Of a stretch of DNA of 64,000 nucleotides, positions 12,641-20,353 are shown in pieces. Origin of the DNA: Methanobacterium sp964452085. Lineage in GTDB: Archaea; Methanobacteriota; Methanobacteria; Methanobacteriales; Methanobacteriaceae. The position numbers and the translations under genes were made by a program. How positions within the stretch are numbered: the stretch's first letter is position 1; each line of letters starts with the position of its first letter. The notes beneath the pieces are model-generated. The model saw only the letters and a program-made list of their open reading frames with translations, was not told where the DNA came from and did no database searches. The stretch is from NCBI GenBank assembly GCA_964452085.1, contig CAYVKL010000005.1, forward strand, positions 68,502 through 132,501, given 5' to 3'.

Positions 12641-13087
12641 TTATATCCTTACTATAAAACCAGTTTTTTCTCCCCGGTTGAAACCAGCATTTTCATAGAA
12701 TCTTAATGTTTCATCATCTTTATGACTGGTTAATAACATCACTTTGTAACATTTCTCTGTTTTGGCAATATTTAAAGCCTTCTTTAAAATTCCAGTGGCA
12801 TATCCTTTTTTCCTGTAATCCGGATGAGTAATTACATTTTCTATAAGGGCGTAAGGTCTAGCTGACCTTGTTAAATTTTTAATTATGGCCATGGTACAAG
12901 AAGAAACAATCTTTCCATCTTCTTCAATTACCAGATAAAAAAGGTTGGGATCAGATAAAATTTCATTCCAGTGCTTTTCTAATGTTGAATTGATCTTTAG
13001 TTTAGGATCTTCTGGAATAAGGTATTCATAGAGGGATAATAATTGCCCCAACTCATCTTCCCTTATTAAACGTACTTGATTGTTCAT
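12641..13087 (-). CDS. GNAT family N-acetyltransferase
   Basis: About 148 residues with the GNAT fold. The acetyl-CoA-binding motif A is visible as 'VITHPDYRKKGYATGILKKAL', quoted here as 'THPDYRKKGYATG', and motif B as 'LRFYENAGFNRGEKTGF'. The substrate cannot be told. A start at 13087 follows GGGGATT; an in-frame ATG 12 bases earlier is possible. It lies 33 bp downstream of a second, unrelated GNAT gene on the same strand and may be co-transcribed with it. Confidence 0.85.
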   Translation of the reverse strand: MNNQVRLIREDELGQLLSLYEYLIPEDPKLKINSTLEKHWNEILSDPNLFYLVIEEDGKIVSSCTMAIIKNLTRSARPYALIENVITHPDYRKKGYATGILKKALNIAKTEKCYKVMLLTSHKDDETLRFYENAGFNRGEKTGFIVRI

Positions 13088-13120
13088 TCTAATCCCCATA
13101 CCGTGGATTTATTGAGTTTG

Positions 13121-13633
13121 TTATTTTGTAACAGCATACAATGCCTGGTTATATATTTTTCCTTCTTTAATAACACTTTTTTCCATAATACCTTCCATTT
13201 TGAAACCGTTTTTTTCAAGAACCTTTCTTGAGGCAATATTGTGTTCCAATGGTTTGGCATATATTCTTTCAAGACCTAAATCATTAAATCCATACTCTAC
13301 AATTCCCTTTAAAGCGGAAGATGTGATCCCTCTACCCCAATATTTTTCTCCCAACCAGTACCCAACTTCTGCGGATATCCTTTCTATATCTTCCCCGAGA
13401 TTGAGCCCTATACCTCCAACTGCAATATCATCCAATGTTATTGCCATGAAACAGTTATTTTCTTCTTCACTGGTGGTTTTTATCCATTTTTTACCATCTT
13501 CAAGTGTATAGGGATAGGGAAAAAGATCTCGCATATTGATGGCTATATGGTAATTGTTGGCATTTTCCACTAAACTTTCAAGATCTGAAGGTTTCCACTC
13601 TCTCAAAACACAGTTATCACATTTAATTCTCAT
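13121..13633 (-). CDS. RimJ/RimL-type GNAT acetyltransferase
   Basis: About 170 residues of the Acetyltransf_3 (RimJ/RimL) type: N-terminal 'LREWKPSDLESL', acetyl-CoA loop 'YWLGEKYWGRGITSSALKG' (within 'EVGYWLGEKYWGRGI'), and 'RIYAKPLEHNIASRKVLEKNGF' (shown as 'HNIASRKVLEKNGF'). Such enzymes acetylate N-termini, antibiotics or small molecules; the substrate is unknown here. The start at 13633 has GGTG at good spacing; two upstream in-frame starts do not. Confidence 0.88.
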   Translation of the reverse strand: MRIKCDNCVLREWKPSDLESLVENANNYHIAINMRDLFPYPYTLEDGKKWIKTTSEEENNCFMAITLDDIAVGGIGLNLGEDIERISAEVGYWLGEKYWGRGITSSALKGIVEYGFNDLGLERIYAKPLEHNIASRKVLEKNGFKMEGIMEKSVIKEGKIYNQALYAVTK

Positions 13634-13739
13634 TATTTGCACCATGAAATTTTCTCTAATCATCACTTATTAATAATGCCCTATATATTTAGTGCAGGAG
13701 TTAAATGCTTCATGAGTAATTTTAGTTGGAGTTCACGCC

Positions 13740-14429
13740 ATGAATGAATCTGTATTAAACATATATGAAAAACTTTACAAACTTTACGGTCCTCAGGGTT
13801 GGTGGCCTTTAATGGAGTTGAAGTCAGAGAATTTAAATAAAACTGGAGCCACTCATGGTTATCACCCTCTAAATTATGATTATCCTCAAACTGAAAAACA
13901 GAAATATGAAATAATTTTAGGTGCAATTTTAACCCAGAACACTGCCTGGACTTCTGCGGAGAAGGCTCTCTGGAACCTTAATGATTTAAATGCCATTCAT
14001 CCAGAAAATCTACTGGCACTGGATGATAGCGTTTTGAAGGAAGCTGTTCGTCCAGCTGGTTTCCTGAACCAGAAATCATCCTACTTAATAAACATCAGCA
14101 AGTTCTTTGTAACCCTGGAAGGTAGAACTCCCCAAAGAAAGGAGTTATTAAAAGTGAAGGGAGTGGGAAATGAAACTGCAGATTCAATACTTTTATACGC
14201 TTATAAACTTCCTGAATTTGTAGTGGATGCCTATACCAAAAGAATTTTTAGCCATTTAGGATTTGTAAATGAAAAAATAAGTTATATAGATTTGAAAAAT
14301 CTTTTTGAAGTAAATTTACCCATCGAAGTGCCTCTTTATCAGGAATACCATGCACTCATAGTGGAACATGCCAAAAGACATTACCAAAAAAAGCCTTATG
14401 GAAAAAATTTAACTCATGGGAAAATTTAA
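13740..14429 (+). CDS. HhH-GPD DNA glycosylase lacking Fe-S cluster, MagIII-like
   Basis: 229 residues of the endonuclease III superfamily. Seen: 'YEIILGAILTQNTAW' (about 56-70), hairpin 'LLKVKGVGNETADSILLY' (136-153) and catalytic Asp163 in 'FVVDAYTKRIF'. The endonuclease III catalytic Lys of the hairpin is Glu145 here, and the C-terminal Cys cluster that binds 4Fe-4S is absent. Both features match MagIII-type 3-methyladenine DNA glycosylases, which are monofunctional. It would start base-excision repair of alkylated purines. The start is the ATG at 13740, after GGAGTTC. Divergent from the GNAT genes. Confidence 0.85.
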   Translation: MNESVLNIYEKLYKLYGPQGWWPLMELKSENLNKTGATHGYHPLNYDYPQTEKQKYEIILGAILTQNTAWTSAEKALWNLNDLNAIHPENLLALDDSVLKEAVRPAGFLNQKSSYLINISKFFVTLEGRTPQRKELLKVKGVGNETADSILLYAYKLPEFVVDAYTKRIFSHLGFVNEKISYIDLKNLFEVNLPIEVPLYQEYHALIVEHAKRHYQKKPYGKNLTHGKI

Positions 14430-14601
14430 AGATTTATTCTTTATTTAAAAAAATACGAAACAGCATAAATTTAACCCATGTTAATTAAATTAACAATATT
14501 ATTTGAATTAAAATAAAAAAGGATAATGTTTTCAGTCATTATGTGAATTTAATAAAATTCCAGATAAATGGTTAATCAAAATCAATAAATTGGTGAATTA
14601 A

Positions 14602-15585
14602 ATGCAATTTCCCATCCGTAGAATGCGTAGACTTAGAAAAACTTCACAAATAAGGAAAATCTTGCGGGAAACAACACTCCAAGCAGAAGACTTCATTTAT
14701 CCCCTTTTTATAAAGGAAGAACTTGAAGAAGGAGCTGGAGAACCCATTGAAACCATGCCAGGACAGTACCGTTACAGTTTAGAAGATGCTGTGGAAGAAG
14801 CAAAAAGACTTGAAAAACTCGGTCTTCAATCGGTTTTACTATTTGGAATGCCTGAAGAGAAGGATGAAATCGGCAGTTCGGCCTATGCAGATGATGGAAT
14901 TGTTCAACAAACTGTTAGAAGGCTTAAAAAAGAAACAGATTTAGTGGTTATCACTGATGTTTGTCTCTGCCAGTACACCACCCATGGACACTGTGGAATA
15001 GTGGAAGATGGTGAGATCTTAAACGATGAAAGTCTACATCTCTTGGCAAAAACTGCTTTAAGCCATGCTGAAGCTGGTGCTGACATAGTAGCCCCCTCAG
15101 ATATGATGGATGGGAGAGTGGGAGCTATACGTGCCATGTTAGATGATGCTGGATTTCAGGATACTCTTATCATGTCTTACGCAGCAAAATACGCTTCATC
15201 TTTTTATGCACCATTTAGGGATGCTGTGTGCTCGGCACCTTCTTTCGGTGACCGTAAAACCCACCAAATGAGTTCTTCTAATGTTGAAGAAGCACTACTC
15301 GAAACAGAAATGGATTTAGATGAAGGGGCAGATATAGTAATGGTGAAACCTGCCATGGCTTACCTTGATGTTATCCACCGGGTTAAGGAAACTTTCAAAG
15401 TACCCACCGCAGCTTATCAGGTTAGTGGTGAGTATTCCATGCTTCGTGCTGGGATTGAAGCAGAATACCTAACAGAGGATTCCATCTATGAATCCCTTTT
15501 ATCCATTAAAAGAGCTGGAGCAGATCTTATTATCTCCCATTTCACTCCTGACTTTTTAGAAGGAAAACTTCATGAGCTATGTTGA
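14602..15585 (+). CDS. hemB: Delta-aminolevulinic acid dehydratase (porphobilinogen synthase)
   Basis: Condenses two 5-aminolevulinate molecules to porphobilinogen for siroheme, F430 and cobamide synthesis. 327 residues, full length. The zinc-binding cysteines are Cys121, Cys123 and Cys131 ('DVCLCQYTTHGHCG'), so it is a zinc-type enzyme; active-site lysines are Lys196 ('YAAKYASSFY') and Lys249 ('IVMVKPAMAYLD'). The start follows GGTGAATTAA. The next gene begins 9 bp after the stop with its ribosome-binding site overlapping the hemB stop, so the two are coupled. Confidence 0.98.
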   Translation: MQFPIRRMRRLRKTSQIRKILRETTLQAEDFIYPLFIKEELEEGAGEPIETMPGQYRYSLEDAVEEAKRLEKLGLQSVLLFGMPEEKDEIGSSAYADDGIVQQTVRRLKKETDLVVITDVCLCQYTTHGHCGIVEDGEILNDESLHLLAKTALSHAEAGADIVAPSDMMDGRVGAIRAMLDDAGFQDTLIMSYAAKYASSFYAPFRDAVCSAPSFGDRKTHQMSSSNVEEALLETEMDLDEGADIVMVKPAMAYLDVIHRVKETFKVPTAAYQVSGEYSMLRAGIEAEYLTEDSIYESLLSIKRAGADLIISHFTPDFLEGKLHELC

Positions 15586-15594
15586 GGTGAAATC

Positions 15595-16536
15595 TTGGAC
15601 CCGATTTTTGTGGCTAAATGCGCTCAGATAGCCTCTGTTTTAGAAGTTAGTGGACATCCTAAACCCGGAAATGTACACCGAACACAAAATTTCCAGGACA
15701 TGGTTTTTGAGGATTTTCTCCTTAGTGGTATTGCCATAGGTGAAACTATGCGCAGAGCAGCAGATATTGGTTTCAAATATCGTGAAGAACCGGATAATTG
15801 GGATAAAATAGGTATTGGGAAGTTTATTCTGGATGCGGTGATTGAAACTGATCATTGGGTTGCTAATAACACCAATCTGGGAATAATAATGTTATTAACC
15901 CCAATTTCTGTTGCTGCAAGTATGTTTGATGATGTTGAAGTGATTAAAGATGGATATCTTGATTCTTTCAGGGATAAAATAGACCAAATCATGAAAGCCA
16001 CCACCCCTCAAGACGCGGTGAACCTCTATAAAGCAATTAACATTGCTGATGCAGGAGGTATGGGTGAACAGGATGAATTAGATGTCAGTAGTGATAGTTC
16101 AGCCCAAAAACTCCTTGATGATGAGATAAATATGTTTAGTGTCCTTGAAATGTCATCACAGTGGGATTGTCTTTCCTATGAACTCACCCATAAAATGCCA
16201 GTGACCTTTGGAATTGGTTTTCCAGTATTTAAAAAGATCCAATCCGAATATGGCACTAATCAGGCCACTGTTCAAACTTTCCTTACTATTCTATCCCAGG
16301 TTCCGGATACACTCATCAGTCGAAAATATGATGATGAAAAAGCACAACAAGTTTCCTCCAGTGCAAAGTCTATATTGGAAGAAGGAGGAATATTAACTAA
16401 AAAGGGCAGGAATCTCCTGGAAAAATTCGATGCTAAACTGATAAATAATGGTTTGAATCCTGGTACAACTGCAGATTTCACTGCATCATCCATAATGATT
16501 GCATATTTAGACAGTTATCCTGATGTGATAAAATAG
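15595..16536 (+). CDS. Triphosphoribosyl-dephospho-CoA synthase (CitG) family protein
   Basis: 313 residues, TTG start with a strong GAGGTG site overlapping the end of hemB. The family signature 'SGHPKPGNVHR' (about 19-29) and other CitG-like blocks ('YELTHKMPVTFGIGFP', 'LNPGTTADFTASSIMIAYL' in part 'NPGTTADFTASS') are present. In bacteria CitG makes the citrate-lyase cofactor precursor from ATP and dephospho-CoA, but methanogens have no citrate lyase, so the archaeal members must do something else, perhaps in coenzyme biosynthesis. The link to hemB may be only shared transcription. Confidence 0.85.
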   Translation: MDPIFVAKCAQIASVLEVSGHPKPGNVHRTQNFQDMVFEDFLLSGIAIGETMRRAADIGFKYREEPDNWDKIGIGKFILDAVIETDHWVANNTNLGIIMLLTPISVAASMFDDVEVIKDGYLDSFRDKIDQIMKATTPQDAVNLYKAINIADAGGMGEQDELDVSSDSSAQKLLDDEINMFSVLEMSSQWDCLSYELTHKMPVTFGIGFPVFKKIQSEYGTNQATVQTFLTILSQVPDTLISRKYDDEKAQQVSSSAKSILEEGGILTKKGRNLLEKFDAKLINNGLNPGTTADFTASSIMIAYLDSYPDVIK

Positions 16537-16619
16537 ATTAAAGGTGAATAATTTACTATAAATAAATTAGAAGAGACTAGAGAATTATATTTATCCTACA
16601 TAAAGCAATTGAGGTTAAC

Positions 16620-18164
16620 ATGATAGAGAAGATCATTAATGAAATGCACCTTTATGAGAAGAAGGTGTTAATGGCCATTGGCAAGGCAGGTGGGGAAACA
16701 TTACCGGAAGATGTGGCCCAATCAGAAGATTTAGATATTAAACAGGTTATGAGTGCTGCAGGAGCACTGGAGTCCAAAGGAATCATTGAAGTAGAAAGAG
16801 ATGTGGATGAATTTTTAAGCCTGGGACCATCAGGAGCAGACTACGCACAGGAAGGTTTGCCTGAGAGGAAAATTCTGGAAGCTCTTCATGAGGATCATAC
16901 TATCCATATGAAGGATTTATCTGTAAAATCCGGAATAGATCCATCTGAAGTTAAAATTGCCATAGGTTGGTTGCTTAAAAAAGGTTGGGCTCAGCTTGAT
17001 AAAGGTAATGTAACCATTACCCAGCAGGGTGAGAAAGCCTTGGGAAAACCTGGAATTGATGAAGTTCTCCTGGAAACCATTATGAACTCTGGGAAAATGT
17101 TGACTTTGGGCGGTTTATCATCATCCCTCAAAGAAGGATTCCAACAGCTTAAAAAAAGGAAAGGACTTATTAATTTAAATAAAAGTTCGAATTACACTCT
17201 TAAAATCTCAGATAAAGGTCAACAAATTCTTGATCATGGCTTTGAAATTAGAGAAGAAGCCACTCAACTGACTCATGAGCAATTAAAAACTGGCACCTGG
17301 AAAGATCTACATTACCGTGGTTATGATGTAAACGCAGAACATCCTTTGGTTTTTTCAGGGAAAATGCACCCATTACAGCGGACTATTCAGGAGATACGGC
17401 GCATATTTTTGAATTTGGGTTTCACTGAATCTAGGGGAACTATCCTTGAATCTGCCTTCTGGAACTTTGACTGCCTTTTCCAACCCCAGGATCATGCTGC
17501 AAGAGAAATGCAGGATACTTTTTATGTTAAATCTCCTGAAAGCACACAGTTACCCGGAGATGATCTTTTGGAAAGAGTGGGTCAGGCCCATGAAGATGGT
17601 GGTCAAACTGGAAGTGAAGGGTGGGGTTATCAGTGGGATAAGGATGTAGCCCGGCAATCAGTACTTCGAACGCATACTACTTGTGTTTCTGCCCGTTTTC
17701 TGTCTGAAAACAAACCTCCCCTCAAGATGTTCTCAGTAGGCCGGGTATTCCGTAGGGAAACCATAACTTACAAGCACCTTCCTGAGTTCCATCAAGTAGA
17801 AGGCATAGTAGCTGCGGAAGACATAACCTTCAAGAACCTCCTGGGAATATTAAAGGAATTTTACCACCAGTTAGGTTTTGAAGTACGTTTCCGCCCAGCA
17901 TACTTCCCTTACACATACCTATCAACTGAATGTGAAGTTTACCTACCTGAAAAGGAAAGTTGGATCGAATTGGGTGGATCTGGAATGTTCCGTCCTGAAG
18001 TTTTAGAACCCCTGGGAGTAGAAACCCCTGTTGCTGCATTTGGACTGGGAATTGAACGTTTGGCAATGATACGCCTGGGAATCAAGGATATAAGAATGTT
18101 GTACCAGAGTGACCTGGGCTGGTTGCGTGACTTACCTGTTACTCAAGCTTACAGTGAAAAATGA
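16620..18164 (+). CDS. pheS: Phenylalanyl-tRNA synthetase alpha subunit
   Basis: Catalytic subunit of the alpha2-beta2 PheRS. 514 residues, the long archaeal/eukaryotic form: N-terminal winged-helix DNA/RNA-binding repeats (about 1-170), then the class II catalytic domain. Motif 2 is 'VFRRETITYKHLPEFHQVEG' and motif 3 'FGLGIERLAMIRLGIKD'. ATG start after GAGGTTAAC. The beta subunit is not adjacent, as is usual in archaea. Confidence 0.98.
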   Translation: MIEKIINEMHLYEKKVLMAIGKAGGETLPEDVAQSEDLDIKQVMSAAGALESKGIIEVERDVDEFLSLGPSGADYAQEGLPERKILEALHEDHTIHMKDLSVKSGIDPSEVKIAIGWLLKKGWAQLDKGNVTITQQGEKALGKPGIDEVLLETIMNSGKMLTLGGLSSSLKEGFQQLKKRKGLINLNKSSNYTLKISDKGQQILDHGFEIREEATQLTHEQLKTGTWKDLHYRGYDVNAEHPLVFSGKMHPLQRTIQEIRRIFLNLGFTESRGTILESAFWNFDCLFQPQDHAAREMQDTFYVKSPESTQLPGDDLLERVGQAHEDGGQTGSEGWGYQWDKDVARQSVLRTHTTCVSARFLSENKPPLKMFSVGRVFRRETITYKHLPEFHQVEGIVAAEDITFKNLLGILKEFYHQLGFEVRFRPAYFPYTYLSTECEVYLPEKESWIELGGSGMFRPEVLEPLGVETPVAAFGLGIERLAMIRLGIKDIRMLYQSDLGWLRDLPVTQAYSEK

Positions 18165-18272
18165 TATTGAACAATTATCTGTGACGATGATATCCATTTA
18201 AAACATTAATAAATTAAAAACCATGTAATGTATGTTTTAATCTAATTTAAGGGATATTTGGCAGGTTATTCA

Positions 18273-18938
18273 ATGAATAAACAAACCATTGCTGTGGGAG
18301 CAATTGCATTTATCATGCTATTGGCTATTGCAATTAGCCTGGGGTTTCTCCAACCATCTAATATACCCCTTGATTCAGTAGAAGTGAAAGAATATCAGGG
18401 TGAAAAGCTCTCTTCTGTAAATGATTTCCGTGAAAATTCCATTAAAGGGACTCAAAATGTGGATATAACCAATTACCGCTTGGAAGTTACTGGTTTAGTT
18501 GCAAATCCCAAAAATTACACTTATGACCAGGTTAAAGGTTTTCAAAGTTATCAAAAAGTGGTTAAACTTGATTGTGTGGAAGGATGGAGTGTAAATATAC
18601 TCTGGCAGGGTGTGCTGGTTAAAGACATCCTAAATGAAGTTCAACCTTTACCCCAAGCCAATACCATTATATTTTATGCTGTTGACGGTTACTCCACCTC
18701 ATTCCCTCTGGAATATATTCAAAAAAACCAGATTATGATGGCTTATAAAATGAACAACGCCACATTACCACCTGAAAGAGGATTTCCATTCCAACTAGTG
18801 GCTGAGAGCAAATGGGGATACAAATGGATCAAATGGATTAACAAAATTGAGCTTTCAGACAACCCTAACTACAAGGGTTACTGGGAAAGTAGAGGTTATT
18901 CCAACCTAGGAAACCTAAATGAAAGCTTTTTGAAATAA
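18273..18938 (+). CDS. Membrane-anchored molybdopterin-binding oxidoreductase (sulfite oxidase / MsrP-like domain)
   Basis: About 221 residues. An N-terminal membrane helix (about 7-26) places a single sulfite-oxidase-type molybdopterin domain outside the cell. The Mo-ligating Cys is Cys101 in 'KLDCVEGWSVN', and the family blocks 'YRLEVTGLV', 'DGYSTSFPLEYI', 'PPERGFPFQLVAESKWGYKWIKW' (in part 'GYKWIKWINKIEL') are present. It is a minimal one-domain form. The next gene, 43 bp downstream, encodes a small membrane protein with histidines in its helices, possibly the electron-transfer partner. The start at 18273 is chosen over an in-frame TTG 15 bases upstream. The substrate is unknown. Confidence 0.85.
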   Translation: MNKQTIAVGAIAFIMLLAIAISLGFLQPSNIPLDSVEVKEYQGEKLSSVNDFRENSIKGTQNVDITNYRLEVTGLVANPKNYTYDQVKGFQSYQKVVKLDCVEGWSVNILWQGVLVKDILNEVQPLPQANTIIFYAVDGYSTSFPLEYIQKNQIMMAYKMNNATLPPERGFPFQLVAESKWGYKWIKWINKIELSDNPNYKGYWESRGYSNLGNLNESFLK

Positions 18939-18981
18939 TGTATTCGTTTCAATAACTTAAATCAATATTAGAGGTTGAAAA

Positions 18982-19221
18982 ATGGACAGAAAAACCACCA
19001 AAAAAACTGTTCACATCATTCTCCTTATTATAATATTCTTAGTCATTATATCTGGACTGGGAATAAGCTATTATCAAACTATTGAAGGCGTAACTGGAGG
19101 TTTGCTGGATAAAACTCTTTCATTCCAGATTCACACCTTTATATTCTTGCCATTTCTTCTGGTACTCTTAATTCACCTGTTTTTTTCATGGTTATGGCCT
19201 AAAAAAGGACTCAACATATAA
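18982..19221 (+). CDS. Two-TM protein with intramembrane histidines, DUF4405-like
   Basis: 79 residues, two membrane helices (about 10-30 and 49-70). His11 lies at the start of helix 1, and His51 and His64 flank or sit in helix 2, a pattern like half of a DUF4405/cytochrome-b561-type haem protein. Ribosome-binding site GAGGTTG. Its position right after the sulfite-oxidase-like gene suggests a membrane electron carrier for it, as MsrQ is for MsrP in bacteria. Methanobacteriales are generally thought to lack cytochromes, so haem binding is uncertain. Confidence 0.65.
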   Translation: MDRKTTKKTVHIILLIIIFLVIISGLGISYYQTIEGVTGGLLDKTLSFQIHTFIFLPFLLVLLIHLFFSWLWPKKGLNI

Positions 19222-19441
19222 TGAAACCAAAAATTGATTATATTTTAAACATTTCCCAGCCATAAAAACATTTATAAACAAATTTATCTAATGGTAATAA
19301 TTAACTTTAAATTTGGTTAACAATTGACCTAATTTCAAGTTATACCCAATTTAATTTTATAACAGATCGCTATTATCATCCATTAATCCATAGAACAATA
19401 AAAAGGATTTGAATAATTTTTTCTAATATTTGAGGATTTTC

Positions 19442-20212
19442 ATGAATTACAATAATATTTACGGCGCTAAAATTGTAGATTTAGCCCTTGAAATTGAAGA
19501 TCATCTTATTATATCCGATCTTCACTTGGGATACGAGGAGGCTCTTAATTTCCAGGGAATAATGATACCTAAATTTCAGTATCCTAAGATTATTAAGAGA
19601 ATGGAAGAAATTCATTCAGTTAGTGATTGTTCTCAGATCATTATCAACGGAGATTTGAAACACGAATTCGGAAAAATAAGCCGCCAAGAATGGAAAGAAA
19701 CCATAAAATTCATTGATTATCTTAAAGATAGATTTGAAAAGATAATATTAATCAAAGGCAATCATGACCCATTAACACCAATAATCGCCAAAAAAACAGA
19801 TTTGGATGTATATCCCCAGTTTTCAACGGGTAATTTCATGGTAATGCATGGTGATAAAATTCCAAAAAAATGGGATGAAATTCACGAAGAAAACATTATT
19901 ATAGGGCACGAACACCCTTCAGTAGGAATTAGAAGTGGTGAAAGGATGGAAAAAGTTAAATGTTTCCTTGCCGGAAATTTTCGGGATAAAAAAATGATTG
20001 TTATGCCCTCTTTTAACTTCATAACTGAAGGATCAGATATTCTCCATGAAAAACCCCTGTCAACCTTCCTGAAAGAATCAAATGTGGGTGATATGGATGT
20101 TTTTGGGGTAGAAAATTTTGAAACCTTTTCTTTTGGGAAAATAAGTCATTTATTGAAAGTTCAACAGGAACATTACCATCATGATCCTCATTTTATAGAT
20201 TTTAAATCATGA
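19442..20212 (+). CDS. Calcineurin-like metallophosphoesterase (SbcD-like, helicase-associated)
   Basis: About 256 residues. Metal-binding motifs of the calcineurin fold: 'IISDLHLGYE', 'IINGDLKHEF', 'LIKGNHDPLT', 'VMHGDKIP' and 'IIGHEHPSVG'. This subfamily occurs next to Lhr-type helicases, as here (140 bp upstream of the helicase, same strand), and is thought to supply a nuclease in DNA repair. Start at the ATG preceded by TGAGGA. The activity of the archaeal protein itself is inferred from the family. Confidence 0.88.
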   Translation: MNYNNIYGAKIVDLALEIEDHLIISDLHLGYEEALNFQGIMIPKFQYPKIIKRMEEIHSVSDCSQIIINGDLKHEFGKISRQEWKETIKFIDYLKDRFEKIILIKGNHDPLTPIIAKKTDLDVYPQFSTGNFMVMHGDKIPKKWDEIHEENIIIGHEHPSVGIRSGERMEKVKCFLAGNFRDKKMIVMPSFNFITEGSDILHEKPLSTFLKESNVGDMDVFGVENFETFSFGKISHLLKVQQEHYHHDPHFIDFKS

Positions 20213-20353
20213 AAATTACTGCAAACTTTGAAATTGGTATAATAATCTTTGAAATAACCATCAGATTTGATAATCTTTAAAATAACCCCCATTCTAAATA
20301 ATCTTTTATACAAACACCATGCAGACAATCCTAAATAACCATCACTTGATAAA

